Part shown: piece by piece, positions 7,935 through 17,400 of the stretch | Layout of the letters: each line of letters starts with the position of its first letter | Position numbering within the stretch: position 1 is the stretch's first letter | The notes under the pieces: generated by a model | Told to the model about the DNA's origin: nothing | Database searches by the model: none | The model's input: only the letters and a program-made list of their open reading frames with translations | Program-made: the position numbers and the translations under genes | Assembly: GCA_964573775.1 (NCBI GenBank) | Contig: CAZNKU010000003.1 | Span: forward strand, 1 to 64,000 | Origin: CAZNKU01 sp964573775 | Lineage (GTDB): Bacteria; Bacillota; Clostridia; Monoglobales; Firm-18 | DNA: 64,000 nucleotides | Reading direction: 5' to 3'

Positions 7935-8579
7935 TTAATAAACATAGAGATAAACACAGAAAAATTGTAATATGCTTCCTGCAAGTACAAATATGTGCCA
8001 TATAAAATGAAAAAATTTAAGCTTCTTGTTTTTGTAGAATATAATACCTACTGTATATGCCACACCGCCTGACACTAAAAACACAAGTGCCGCTGGTGTA
8101 AAAGAAAGTATTGATTTTATGGAGAAAACTATCATCCAACCCATAATTACGTAAAGAGCAAGGGATGCTTTTTTCCACTTTTCCATATTTATTGCATTAA
8201 ATACTATACCAAGCACCATACACCCTGCCTGAATACCGAAAATCGTCCAACCCAAAGCACCTTTTATATAGTTAAGTGCAATAGGAGTATATGTGCCGAC
8301 AATTAAAATAAAAATTGAACAGTGGTCAAGTATCTGAAACACTTTTCTTGCACCTGTTTTTGCCAATGCGTGGTACAAACAGGAAAGCAGATACAAAAGC
8401 ACAAGACTTCCGCCGTAAATGCACGCACTTACAACCCCGAGCGCACCCGAATTATGTGCAGCTTTTACTATTAAAAGCACCAGTGCAGCAACGGAAAGAC
8501 CTGCTCCTATACCGTGTGAGATTGAATTTGCTATTTCCTCACCCAATGTCTGCGTTTTAACTTGCTTTAACATTCCCAT
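7935..8579 (-). CDS. hemolysin III / PAQR-family membrane protein
   Basis: About 214 aa with seven predicted membrane spans. Family hallmarks: EEIANSISHGIGAGLS at the start, SCLYHALAKTGARKVFQILDHCSIFILIVGTYTP in the middle (conserved Ser, His, Asp of the CREST metal site) and FHFIWHIFVLAGSILQFF with the conserved C-terminal histidines. Bacterial members (YqfA/HlyIII) are poorly characterised; hydrolase activity is inferred for the superfamily. Start taken at ATG 8579, eight bases after GGAGG. Single gene. Confidence 0.9.
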   Translation of the reverse strand: MGMLKQVKTQTLGEEIANSISHGIGAGLSVAALVLLIVKAAHNSGALGVVSACIYGGSLVLLYLLSCLYHALAKTGARKVFQILDHCSIFILIVGTYTPIALNYIKGALGWTIFGIQAGCMVLGIVFNAINMEKWKKASLALYVIMGWMIVFSIKSILSFTPAALVFLVSGGVAYTVGIIFYKNKKLKFFHFIWHIFVLAGSILQFFCVYLYVY

Positions 8580-8657
8580 AGTTTTCGCCTCCAATAACCG
8601 TTCATCAGTTTTTCAATACCATATTACCACTTTTTAGTTAACTTGTCAAACGTTTAT

Positions 8658-9389
8658 TCAAAAATTCGGCTTAAAACTTGGCATAAGTTCAAGCTTAAAC
8701 AGGTTCATTTTATGCTTTCTGTCTATAATTTCTTTTTTATCTTTATCCTCTATTACACCTGTGCGGATGTAAACGTCAAGCTCTGCATAGGTAAAGCCTA
8801 AGTTTTCCTCATCAGTTTTACCGCAAAGTCCGTCTATTGGTACTTTGTCAACCAACACATCAGGAAGACCCAAAAGTCTGCCTATTTCCTTAACCTCTGT
8901 TACTGTAAGGTGTGACATAGGTGAAAAGTCACCTGCCGCATCACCGTAACGTGTAGAATAACCTACCCAGTCTTCAGAAAGGTTACAGGTATTGCAAACT
9001 CTGCCGTTACAGCTTTGGGAAATTGCATAAAGTGTAGTCATTCTCACTCTTGGAGGAATATTTGTTACAGTCTGTGTAGAAATTTCCAAATCCTTTGGCA
9101 TACTGTTTTTAAGACCTTCAACAGCGTCCTTTATGTTTACAACATAGTGCTTTATACCAAGGTGGTTTACCAAAAGCTCTGCCATGTCAATATCGTGCTG
9201 TTCACCGCAGGGCATTAAAACACCTATAACTCTGTCCTTGCCAAGAGCCTCAACACAAAGTGCCGCCGCAATTGAGCTGTCCTTTCCGCCGGAAATCCCA
9301 ACAACAGCATTACAGCCTTTTCCGTTTTCCTCAAAAAAATTCTTAATCCATTCAACACATTGATTTTTTACTTTTACAGCATCAAACAT
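8658..9389 (-). CDS. nadE: NH3-dependent NAD(+) synthetase
   Basis: 243 aa, the short ammonia-using form without a glutaminase domain. The PP-loop SGGKDSS at about residues 34-40 activates ATP. VCNTCNLSEDWVGYSTRYGD and LTVTEVKEIGRLLGLP are typical of NadE, which amidates deamido-NAD to NAD. Ribosome site TAGGAGG on the minus strand. It lies 12 bp after the ACT-MBL gene and is probably co-transcribed with it. Confidence 0.95.
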   Translation of the reverse strand: MFDAVKVKNQCVEWIKNFFEENGKGCNAVVGISGGKDSSIAAALCVEALGKDRVIGVLMPCGEQHDIDMAELLVNHLGIKHYVVNIKDAVEGLKNSMPKDLEISTQTVTNIPPRVRMTTLYAISQSCNGRVCNTCNLSEDWVGYSTRYGDAAGDFSPMSHLTVTEVKEIGRLLGLPDVLVDKVPIDGLCGKTDEENLGFTYAELDVYIRTGVIEDKDKKEIIDRKHKMNLFKLELMPSFKPNF

Positions 9390-9401
9390 AAATTATTCCT
9401 C

Positions 9402-10841
9402 CTATTTTAGGCTTATTTCATAATCCTTCACACAGCCGTGTGCACCGAATATCTGCCATTTACCTGCACCCAACCTTTGCATAACTGCATTACGCTCAAC
9501 TGCACAAAGCTCAGGATTGGTATCCACAGATGTCATAAGTATCGGTGCATATTGATTATACTGCTTTTGTTCGGAAGTCATACCCTTCAAATTAACATAA
9601 ACGTCACCGGTAAATGTGATATGATGTTCATAATCTATAAGCACAATTTCACCGGGCAAGTGTCCTCCTCTTCCCTCGTAAACTTCAAAGTGCAAATCAC
9701 CGAAATCAAAAAAGCCAATTTGCCACAAATCCCCGCTTTTTGGGTCATTTTCATTCCACATAACCTTAATTTTTTCAGGATTTGGTGGCATATAGTCTGT
9801 CAAAGTCTTGCATATACGAATGTAAGGCTTGTGCAGAATATTTTGTTCACGGTAGCCATCCTTACCATCAAATTCCGCCTTAAGACTTTGGGCACTTTTA
9901 GCACTTGCAAAAACTTCATCAAACATTGCGAGAAGTCCGCAGTGGTCAACATCTGCATGGGTTATAAGTGCTCTTTTTTTCATTTTATCAAAACCTGGAA
10001 TAAGCTTTCTGAACAAGTCTGTCATTTCGTCTTTGTAATAAGCATACCCCGTATCTACAAACAAATATTCATCCCCGCTTTTTATAATTGCCGTATTACT
10101 TCCGCAGGGAGGTTCTATAAGTATAATTTCAGTATTTTCTGTTATTGTATGTTTTGTTATACGTGGAGAAAAGGCTTCACCTTTGCATTTTGCAAGCAGG
10201 TCTGCAAACTTACTTATGCTGTCAAAGGTTTTGTATGGTGAAAGCCCCTGTTCATCAAGTATCTGCATAGCAAGGTTTGTGTTTATCAAAAGGTCGTTTT
10301 TCTCACTTTCCGAAATTCCGCTTGCCTCAATAAGACTTGTAACAAAGGAATTGTAAAAAATACTGTTGTCAAAAACCTTTTCCGAACGGTTGTATTCCAC
10401 AACGTTTACGTTACATATATTCTTTGCCTTATCAATAAAAAGTTTTATCTTTTCCGCATCTTCTACAAACAAGCCCATTTTAAAAAGCTGATGCTCTGTG
10501 TTACTTTCCTGATAGCTCATATAGGAAATATTAAAGCTGAATTTTTCAATAACCTCCAGAATTTTTGTTACACTGCCGGGGCGGTTTTCAAGATAAAATT
10601 CCAATAAAATAATATTTGACTCCGCTTGATTCCCCTGCAAATATCCTATTGCCTCAAGCTGCTTGTCCGCTTCTGCAAGAGCTTCAGCAGAACCTTCTGC
10701 ATCCAAAAACAAAGTATGGGAATCCACAGCCTTGTTATAGCTTACCCTTGAAATATTAATACCCAAATCCGCAAAGCATTTGCTCGCCTGCAAAAATGCA
10801 CCAATGTGGTTAGGCATATTTGTTACATAAGTTTTTTTCAT
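9402..10841 (-). CDS. ACT-domain / metallo-beta-lactamase-fold fusion protein
   Basis: About 479 aa. Residues 1-70 and 77-145 look like two ACT-type ligand-binding domains (MPNHIGAFLQASKCFADLGI; ENRPGSVTKILEVIEKFSFNISYMS). From about residue 235 there is an MBL-fold hydrolase (IKSGDEYLFVDTGYAYYKDE, ALITHADVDHCG, GGHLPGEIVL, ITFTGDVYV). The metal motif reads H-A-D-V-D-H, so the second His of the usual HxHxDH is Asp. The ACT domains suggest control by an amino acid. Start at ATG 10841 behind AAGGTGAT. The substrate is unknown; neighbours are nadE and the his operon. Confidence 0.75.
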   Translation of the reverse strand: MKKTYVTNMPNHIGAFLQASKCFADLGINISRVSYNKAVDSHTLFLDAEGSAEALAEADKQLEAIGYLQGNQAESNIILLEFYLENRPGSVTKILEVIEKFSFNISYMSYQESNTEHQLFKMGLFVEDAEKIKLFIDKAKNICNVNVVEYNRSEKVFDNSIFYNSFVTSLIEASGISESEKNDLLINTNLAMQILDEQGLSPYKTFDSISKFADLLAKCKGEAFSPRITKHTITENTEIILIEPPCGSNTAIIKSGDEYLFVDTGYAYYKDEMTDLFRKLIPGFDKMKKRALITHADVDHCGLLAMFDEVFASAKSAQSLKAEFDGKDGYREQNILHKPYIRICKTLTDYMPPNPEKIKVMWNENDPKSGDLWQIGFFDFGDLHFEVYEGRGGHLPGEIVLIDYEHHITFTGDVYVNLKGMTSEQKQYNQYAPILMTSVDTNPELCAVERNAVMQRLGAGKWQIFGAHGCVKDYEISLK

Positions 10842-10900
10842 AAATATCACCTTAGATTCAATTTTATCACATATTTTATAAAAAGTAAATTGTCAATTAG

Positions 10901-10927
10901 AAAAAGCCTGAACTTTAAGTTCAGACC
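10901..10927 (-). terminator. his operon terminator
   Basis: The palindrome CTGAACTTTAAGTTCAG overlaps the stop codon of the PHP phosphatase and is followed on the minus strand by GCTTTTTC. Confidence 0.75.
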
Positions 10928-11724
10928 TTTCTGTCTACAAATCCGTCTTTAGTTAAAACCTTTACGGTTTCAAAACCGCACTTTTTCACACGTTCTATGG
11001 CTTTATCATAGGCGTTACCAAGAGTTTCGGCATCGTGACAATCAGAAGTTATAACCACGTCACAACCACGTTTTTTAATTTCCTTTAATATAAATTCCGA
11101 AGGGTAAATTTTGTTATACCCTCGGCTTATTGCGCCTGTGTTTACTTCAAATACAGGTTTTGCTTTAGTAACCTCGTCCAAAGTATCAATTACACATTTT
11201 TTATACCAATCGGCATCTTCATCAAAATATTTATTACCCTCGTTGAATTTTGCAACAAGGTCAAAATGCCCGACAATATCTGCATCTGTTTTCTTTGCAA
11301 CATTTTTTACTGTTTCATAATAAAGTTCAACAAAAGCTCTGTAACTTCCGTCAAAATACTTTTCTATATTTTTCTCAAAAATATCATAATAATCAACATC
11401 CACAAATTTACCGTCTTTTTTTACATAGTGAACTGAGCCTATTACATAGTCATATTCCTGACCGTCAGGGGTGAAATAATAATCTCTCTCAATACCTTTT
11501 AGAATATCAATCTGCGGATATTTTTCTTTTAAAACTTCTATTTCTTCACAATATTTTTTTGTATTTTCCAAAGACATACACCAACCACTATCAAAATCCG
11601 TATATGAATGTCCTGAAAAACCAAGGGACTCAAAGCCAATTTCTATGGCCTTTTTTACCATATCTTCAAGTTTGGTTTTTCCATCACAATACGTAGAATG
11701 AACATGGATATCGGAATAAATCAT
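10921..11724 (-). CDS. hisK: histidinol-phosphatase, PHP family
   Basis: 267 aa. Metal ligands of the PHP superfamily are visible: DIHVHSTYCDGK at residues 4-15, GFSGHS near 38, IGSVHYV near 97, VGHFDL near 150 and TSDCHDAE near 225. Removes phosphate from L-histidinol phosphate. Last gene of the his operon; its ATG overlaps the hisIE stop by 4 bp, which supports the assignment over other PHP phosphatases. Confidence 0.92.
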   Translation of the reverse strand: MIYSDIHVHSTYCDGKTKLEDMVKKAIEIGFESLGFSGHSYTDFDSGWCMSLENTKKYCEEIEVLKEKYPQIDILKGIERDYYFTPDGQEYDYVIGSVHYVKKDGKFVDVDYYDIFEKNIEKYFDGSYRAFVELYYETVKNVAKKTDADIVGHFDLVAKFNEGNKYFDEDADWYKKCVIDTLDEVTKAKPVFEVNTGAISRGYNKIYPSEFILKEIKKRGCDVVITSDCHDAETLGNAYDKAIERVKKCGFETVKVLTKDGFVDRKV

Positions 11725-12365
11725 TTTGTCATCTTCTCCTGTTTAACCTTATGGTCAATAATATGACGTGAAGCAAGCTCCTTCATAACGTCGTCAACAC
11801 TTATACCCATTTCAACCATCATAACCATTGTATGATACATAAGGTCTGCAATTTCATAAATTGTTTCTGCCTTGTCGTTATCCTTTGAAGCAATGATAAC
11901 TTCTGTACATTCTTCACCAATTTTTTTAAGAATTTTATCAATGCCCTTCTGGAAAAGGTATGTTGTGTATGAGCCTTCGGGAAGTTCAGCCTTTCTGCCC
12001 TGAAGCATTTCGTAAAGTCCCTGTACGGAAAATGTATTTTCTTCACCAAAAACTATGTTTGTAAAGCAGGAATCTGTACCCTTGTGGCATGCAGGACCGT
12101 CCTTTGTAACAGTTACGGTAAGGGCATCCATATCACAGTCTGCTACAATGCTTTCAATGTGCTGGTAGTTACCTGATGTTTCGCCCTTTCTCCATATTTC
12201 TTGTCTGGAGCGTGACCAGAAGCAAGTCTTCTTTTCCTTAATGCTTATTTCAAGGCTTTCCCTGTTCATATATGCAAGTGTTAAAACCTTTTTACTTTGT
12301 GCATCCACAACTATTGCAGGGATAAGTCCTTTTTCGTCAAATTTCAAATCATTTATATTAACCAT
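11721..12365 (-). CDS. hisIE: bifunctional PR-AMP cyclohydrolase / PR-ATP pyrophosphohydrolase
   Basis: 214 aa. Residues 1-115 are HisI, with WRKGETSGN and the zinc/magnesium motif DCDMDALTVTV...GPACHKGTDSCF. Residues 120-205 are HisE (KIGEECTEVIIASK, IYEIADLMYHTMVMM). Catalyses steps 2 and 3 of histidine synthesis. Sits two bases after hisF in the his operon. Confidence 0.96.
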   Translation of the reverse strand: MVNINDLKFDEKGLIPAIVVDAQSKKVLTLAYMNRESLEISIKEKKTCFWSRSRQEIWRKGETSGNYQHIESIVADCDMDALTVTVTKDGPACHKGTDSCFTNIVFGEENTFSVQGLYEMLQGRKAELPEGSYTTYLFQKGIDKILKKIGEECTEVIIASKDNDKAETIYEIADLMYHTMVMMVEMGISVDDVMKELASRHIIDHKVKQEKMTK

Positions 12366-12367
12366 TT

Positions 12368-13126
12368 TTACAACCTCACATTAATATTATTGTTTTTAAG
12401 CTCCTGCTTCAAATCCTTAATTTCCACTTCACCAAAATGGAAAATCGAAGCCGCCAATCCTGCATCAATATCAGGAATTTCGTTAAACAAATCCACAAAG
12501 TGTTGAATACTTCCCGCACCGCCTGATGCAATAACAGGAACATTAACAACATCGTTTACAATCTTTAAAAGCTCTATGTCAAAGCCCTGCTTAACACCGT
12601 CGGTATCGATGCTGTTTACCACAATTTCGCCTGCACCGTTCTTTTCACCCTGTTTAATCCACTCTATGGCATCCATTCCTGTGTTTTCTCTGCCACCCTT
12701 TGCAAATACGCAGAACTTACCGTCCACGCGCTTTACATCCACGGAAAGTACAACACACTGGTCACCGTACTTTTGGGCCGCCTCGTAAATAAGCTTTGGA
12801 TTTTTAATGGCACCTGAATTTACGGAAACCTTGTCGGCGCCGCATTTTAAAACTCTGTCAAAATCATCAAGTGTGTTTATGCCGCCGCCTACTGTAAGAG
12901 GGATAAATATTTTGCTTGCAACCTCTGTTAAAATATCGGTAAAAAGCTTTCTGCCCTCAAAGGATGCTGTAATGTCGTAAAACACAAGCTCGTCTGCACC
13001 GCATTGGCTGTAAAATTCAGCTAATTTTACAGGTGATGAAACATCTGCAAGCCCCAAAAAGTTTACGCCCTTTACCACTCTGCCGTCCTTTACATCAAGG
13101 CACGGAATAATTCTTTTAGTTATCAT
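12368..13126 (-). CDS. hisF: imidazole glycerol phosphate synthase, cyclase subunit
   Basis: 252 aa TIM barrel. Catalytic Asp in IIPCLDVKDGRVVKG near residue 11 and the second in NSIDTDGVKQGFD near 130; phosphate loops LTVGGGI and IASGGAG. With HisH makes IGP and AICAR. Overlaps hisA by 4 bp. Confidence 0.97.
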   Translation of the reverse strand: MITKRIIPCLDVKDGRVVKGVNFLGLADVSSPVKLAEFYSQCGADELVFYDITASFEGRKLFTDILTEVASKIFIPLTVGGGINTLDDFDRVLKCGADKVSVNSGAIKNPKLIYEAAQKYGDQCVVLSVDVKRVDGKFCVFAKGGRENTGMDAIEWIKQGEKNGAGEIVVNSIDTDGVKQGFDIELLKIVNDVVNVPVIASGGAGSIQHFVDLFNEIPDIDAGLAASIFHFGEVEIKDLKQELKNNNINVRL

Positions 13127-13836
13127 TTTGCCACCTCTATTGCTTCCTTCAAATCTATGGCATTTGTATATATTGCCTTACCAAGTATTGCACCGTACAT
13201 ATTCATATTCGCAAGTGCTTTAACATCATCAATAGAAGAAACACCGCCTGATGCAATAATATCCATGCTGTATTTTTCCGAAAGATATTTATACAGTTCA
13301 AGGTTTGTACCCTGCATTGCACCGTCTTTGGAAATATCTGTGCAAATAACAGTTTTTACACCGTCCTTTTCAAGCTTTGCAAACATATCATCGCAGGATA
13401 TTTCGGAAACCTCTGTCCAACCGTGAATGGCTACCATACCGTCGGAAATATCTACACCCACAGCAATTTTATCACCGTATTTTGCAATCATATCTGTTGC
13501 AAACTGTGGGTTTTTAATAGCTATTGTGCCAAGTATTACCCTCATAACACCTGCATCAATGTACTTTTTTATAACCTCTTCTGTACGGATGCCGCCGCCA
13601 ACCTCAATTTTAAGGTTTGTGTTATCTGCAATCTCTTTAACTATATCATAGTTTGGATTATTGCCGTCCTTTGCACCGTCAAGGTCTACAATATGGATGT
13701 ATTTAGCACCTGCCTCCTCAAAGGATTTTGCAACCTCCAATGGATTATTGCCGTAAACTGTCATATTGTTGTAGTCACCTCGAAGAAGGCGTACCACATT
13801 TTTATCTTTTAAATCTATTGCCGGAAAAATATTCAT
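13123..13836 (-). CDS. hisA: ProFAR isomerase (HisA)
   Basis: About 237 aa, half-barrel repeat similar to HisF. IFPAIDLKDKNVVRL carries the first catalytic Asp, CTDISKDGAMQG the second; phosphate sites VGGGIR and ASGGVSS. Start at ATG 13836 behind AAAGGTGA; the longer frame begins at a GTG inside hisH. Fourth step of the pathway. Confidence 0.97.
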   Translation of the reverse strand: MNIFPAIDLKDKNVVRLLRGDYNNMTVYGNNPLEVAKSFEEAGAKYIHIVDLDGAKDGNNPNYDIVKEIADNTNLKIEVGGGIRTEEVIKKYIDAGVMRVILGTIAIKNPQFATDMIAKYGDKIAVGVDISDGMVAIHGWTEVSEISCDDMFAKLEKDGVKTVICTDISKDGAMQGTNLELYKYLSEKYSMDIIASGGVSSIDDVKALANMNMYGAILGKAIYTNAIDLKEAIEVAK

Positions 13837-13846
13837 AACTTCACCT

Positions 13847-14467
13847 TTATTCAATTTCACAAAATGCTTTTAAAATTTTCATACCCACTTCACCGCTTTT
13901 TTCGGGGTGGAACTGTGCACCGTACACATTTTTATAGGCAACTGCCGCTGTAAGCTCTGCACCGTATTCAGTAGTGGCAATTACAGATTCGTCACAGTTT
14001 GTACCAAAATATGAATGTACAAAGTATACACAGTCATTTTCATTTATATACTTAAAAAGCTCGTTCTTTGGCTTATCCGCAGGGAAGTGCAGACCGTTCC
14101 AGCCTATGTGAGGTATTTTGTAGTTTGCAGGTACAACGCCCTCCATAGATACAATGTCACCTTTTATAAGCCCCAAGCCTTTATGCTCACCGTATTCAAA
14201 GCTGCGTTCAAAAAGCATCTGCATACCAAGGCATATGCCAAGCAGGGGCTTTCCGTTTTTAACCTCTTCCACTACCACATCTGCAAGACCACTTTCGTAA
14301 AGCTTTTTAGCCGCATCTGCAAAAGCACCTACACCTGGAAGTATAATTTTATCTGCCTTTTTAATTTCTTCAGGGTCAGATGTCAAAATAACCTCTGCAC
14401 CAATGTATTTAAAGGAGCTGTAAAGAGAAAAAATATTACCTACTCCATAATCTACTATTGCAATCAT
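13847..14467 (-). CDS. hisH: imidazole glycerol phosphate synthase, glutamine amidotransferase subunit
   Basis: 206 aa class I amidotransferase. Nucleophile Cys in LLGICLGMQMLF near residue 80; His-Glu pair in QFHPEKSG near 187. Supplies ammonia to HisF. Shares one base with the hisB stop, the usual coupling seen throughout this operon. Confidence 0.97.
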   Translation of the reverse strand: MIAIVDYGVGNIFSLYSSFKYIGAEVILTSDPEEIKKADKIILPGVGAFADAAKKLYESGLADVVVEEVKNGKPLLGICLGMQMLFERSFEYGEHKGLGLIKGDIVSMEGVVPANYKIPHIGWNGLHFPADKPKNELFKYINENDCVYFVHSYFGTNCDESVIATTEYGAELTAAVAYKNVYGAQFHPEKSGEVGMKILKAFCEIE

Positions 14468-15054
14468 TATAAAACTCCTTTAGTTGATGGTATCTCGTTT
14501 TTAAATTCCTCATCAATTTTTACAGCCTTTGCCATAGTTCTGCCCAAAACCTTGAACATACCCTCTATAATGTGGTGAGAATTTTTGCCGGCCATTTGTT
14601 TAAAGTGCAAAGTAACATTTGCGTTTCTTACAAATCCAAACATAAATTCCGAAACAAGCTCTGTATCAAAATCCCCAACCTTTGAAGTTGGAATTTCAAC
14701 GTCGTATCCAAGATAATCTCTGCCGGAAATATCCACGGCACAAAGTATCAACGCTTCATCCATTGGAAGTATTATATCACCGTAGCGGATAATACCACGC
14801 ATATCACCCAAGGCATCTGCAAAAGCCTTACCCAAGGCTATACCAATGTCCTCAACCGTGTGGTGATAATCCACCTCAATGTCACCGTCACATTTAACAT
14901 CAAGGTCAAATCTGCCGTGCTTTGCAAAAAGTGTCAGCATATGGTCTAAAAATCCACACTTTGTATCAATATTGCTTTTGCCTGTACCGTCAAGATTCAA
15001 GGAAAGCTTAATGTCTGTTTCCGCAGTTTTTCTTATAATTTCACTTGTTCTCAT
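14467..15054 (-). CDS. hisB: imidazoleglycerol-phosphate dehydratase
   Basis: About 195 aa, the monofunctional IGPD without a phosphatase domain. Metal ligands in GFLDHML, DYHHTVEDIG and NSHHIIEG. Start at ATG 15054 behind AGAGGGTGA; the longer frame uses a TTG inside hisC. The missing phosphatase is provided by the PHP enzyme at the operon end. Confidence 0.96.
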   Translation of the reverse strand: MRTSEIIRKTAETDIKLSLNLDGTGKSNIDTKCGFLDHMLTLFAKHGRFDLDVKCDGDIEVDYHHTVEDIGIALGKAFADALGDMRGIIRYGDIILPMDEALILCAVDISGRDYLGYDVEIPTSKVGDFDTELVSEFMFGFVRNANVTLHFKQMAGKNSHHIIEGMFKVLGRTMAKAVKIDEEFKNEIPSTKGVL

Positions 15055-15058
15055 AAAT

Positions 15059-16120
15059 TCACCCTCTGACAATTTCAGTTATTTTTTCAATAAATATTTT
15101 CATCTGCTCACATGAGCCGATTGTTATTCTGTTATACTGGCAAATACGCTCATTTGTAAAATGACGTACCAAAATGCCTTTGGCCTTTAATTCATCATAA
15201 ATCTTTTGACCGTCAAAATCAGGATGCTTTGCAAAAATAAAGTTTGTTTTTGAATCTATAACCTCAAAGCCAAGCCTTTCAAGCTCTTTGGTTGTGTACT
15301 CTCTTGTATTGCAGATTTTTTTGCAGTTTTCCATGTAATAATCGTTGGAATCCACCGCAGCCTCACCTGCAACCATTGTAAGTCTGTTTATGTTATATGG
15401 ATTTGTGGAATACTTAATTTTTTCCAAGTCTTCTATAATACCTTCGGAAGCTATTGCAAACCCAAGTCTTGCACCTGCCATACTGCGTGACTTTGAAAAA
15501 GTTTGTACAACCAAAAGGTTGTCATATTTTTTTGTTAGTTTGTATGCACTCTCTCCACCAAAGTCTACATATGCCTCGTCAATAAGTACTACGTTATCAG
15601 GATTATTCTTTATAACCTCTTCAATTGCATCCAAAGGAAGATTTAACCCTGTTGGAGCATTAGGATTTGCTATCACAACCATACCTTTTGCATTAAAATA
15701 CTTTTTATAGTCTATCGAAAAGTCATTTTCAAGCGGCAAGGCTGTATACTTTACACCATGTAGTTCTGCAAATACCTTATAGAATCCATAGGTAATATCA
15801 GGAAACAAAGCTTGCTTACCATCACCGCAAAAAGCCATAAACGCAAAGTTTAAAATATCATCAGACCCATTTGCAAGATATATGTTCTTTTCAGTTACGC
15901 CATGTAAAGCCGCAAGCTTTACTTTAAGCTTTTTAGCCTCAGGGTCGGGATAAAGCTTCAAAAGCTCAACCTCACTTTTATTTATAGCCTCCAGCACCTC
16001 TTTTGAAGGAGGATACGGAGATTCATTGGTATTTAGTTTTATATACTCCATATCCTTTGGCTGTTCACCGGGGGTATAGGCTTCCAAATTTTTATATTTA
16101 GAATTAAAAAATCTACTCAT
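15059..16120 (-). CDS. hisC: histidinol-phosphate aminotransferase
   Basis: 353 aa, fold-type I PLP enzyme. LNTNESPYPPS near the N-terminus, NPNAPTG, DEAYVDFGG and the PLP lysine in TFSKSRSMAGARLG near residue 210. Converts imidazole-acetol phosphate to histidinol phosphate. Shares one base with the hisD stop. Confidence 0.96.
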   Translation of the reverse strand: MSRFFNSKYKNLEAYTPGEQPKDMEYIKLNTNESPYPPSKEVLEAINKSEVELLKLYPDPEAKKLKVKLAALHGVTEKNIYLANGSDDILNFAFMAFCGDGKQALFPDITYGFYKVFAELHGVKYTALPLENDFSIDYKKYFNAKGMVVIANPNAPTGLNLPLDAIEEVIKNNPDNVVLIDEAYVDFGGESAYKLTKKYDNLLVVQTFSKSRSMAGARLGFAIASEGIIEDLEKIKYSTNPYNINRLTMVAGEAAVDSNDYYMENCKKICNTREYTTKELERLGFEVIDSKTNFIFAKHPDFDGQKIYDELKAKGILVRHFTNERICQYNRITIGSCEQMKIFIEKITEIVRG

Positions 16121-17400
16121 TAATTTTCATCCTCAAATCGTATTGTAGCACTTTTAGCGTGTGCAGACAAGCCTTCTTTTTCTGCAAAGTATGCTATGTC
16201 GTCTGCCACCTTTGAAAGGGCATCTTTTGTATAATAAGTATACTGTGTTTTCTTCACAAAATCATCTACCGAAAGGGGACTTGAAAATCTTGCTGTACCG
16301 CTTGTAGGCAGTGTGTGGTTAGGTCCTGCAAAGTAGTCACCCAAAGCCTCAGGGCAATATTTACCCATAAATATTGAGCCTGCATGCTTAATGCTGTCAA
16401 GGTAATCAAACGGATTATCAACACAAAGCTCTAAATGTTCAGGAGCAATTTCGTTAGCAATATCTATAACGCATTTTATATCGTCTGCAACAATAATTTT
16501 ACCGTTGTTATCTATTGATGCTCTTGCAATCTCACATCTTGGGAGCATCGGTATCTGTCTTTCAAGTTCAGCACTTACAGCCTTTGCAAAGTCCATATTG
16601 TCTGTAACTAAAACAGCACTTGCCATTTTGTCGTGCTCCGCCTGTGAAAGCAAATCTGCCGCTACATATTTGGGGTTGCAGGTGTTGTCTGCAACAACAA
16701 GTATTTCACTTGGTCCTGCAATCATATCAATTGATACAATGCCGAATACCTGTTTTTTAGCCTCTGCAACAAATGCGTTACCAGGACCTACAATTTTATC
16801 AACCTTTGGTATACTTTCAGTACCGTAAGCAAGTGCCGCAACCGCCTGGGCACCGCCTACCTTGAATATTTTATCAACTCCTGCAATTTTAGCGGCAGTA
16901 AGTATTACAGGGTTAACCTTGCCATCCTTCATGGGAGGTGTAACCATTACAATTTCACTGCAGCCTGCAATTTTGGCAGGAATACTGTCCATCAGCACTG
17001 TTGACGGATAAGCCGCTGTACCACCAGGCACATATAAGCCTACCTTTTCAACGGGTATAACCTTTTGCCCAATAACAACGCCGTTTGTTTCGCTTATAAT
17101 AAAGCTGTTGCGTACCTGACGCTTGTGGAAGTTACGGATATTACAAGCCGCATCCTCTAAAATTCTTACAAATTCTGCGTCCATAGACTTGTATGCTTCC
17201 TCTATTTCTGCATCTGTAACCCGCAAGGTGTCAAGCTTTACACCGTCAAACTTCTCGCAGTAGCCCTTTACAGCCTCATCCTTACGTTCTATAACGTTTT
17301 TAATGATGTCAGCAACAACATCCTCAATATTTGTCTTCATATTAACACGGGCAAAAATTTCGCTGTTCGGAACCTCACCGTATTTCATTATTTTAATCAT
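16120..17400 (-). CDS. hisD: histidinol dehydrogenase
   Basis: About 426 aa. Family blocks VGLYVPGGTAAYPSTVLM, KIVGPGNAFVAEAKK, SQAEHDKMASAVLVT and the zinc/active-site region NEIAPEHLEL...GPNHTLPTSGTAR. Oxidises histidinol to histidine with two NAD. Start at ATG 17400, overlapping hisG by 8 bp, with AGGTGG upstream; the track-length frame starts inside hisG and is unlikely. Confidence 0.96.
   Translation of the reverse strand: MIKIMKYGEVPNSEIFARVNMKTNIEDVVADIIKNVIERKDEAVKGYCEKFDGVKLDTLRVTDAEIEEAYKSMDAEFVRILEDAACNIRNFHKRQVRNSFIISETNGVVIGQKVIPVEKVGLYVPGGTAAYPSTVLMDSIPAKIAGCSEIVMVTPPMKDGKVNPVILTAAKIAGVDKIFKVGGAQAVAALAYGTESIPKVDKIVGPGNAFVAEAKKQVFGIVSIDMIAGPSEILVVADNTCNPKYVAADLLSQAEHDKMASAVLVTDNMDFAKAVSAELERQIPMLPRCEIARASIDNNGKIIVADDIKCVIDIANEIAPEHLELCVDNPFDYLDSIKHAGSIFMGKYCPEALGDYFAGPNHTLPTSGTARFSSPLSVDDFVKKTQYTYYTKDALSKVADDIAYFAEKEGLSAHAKSATIRFEDEN

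Noticed and set aside
9438..10241. Long + strand frame of 267 aa opposite the ACT-MBL gene
   Set aside because: The antisense frame has low-complexity composition, no ribosome site and no motif; the minus frame has clear domains.
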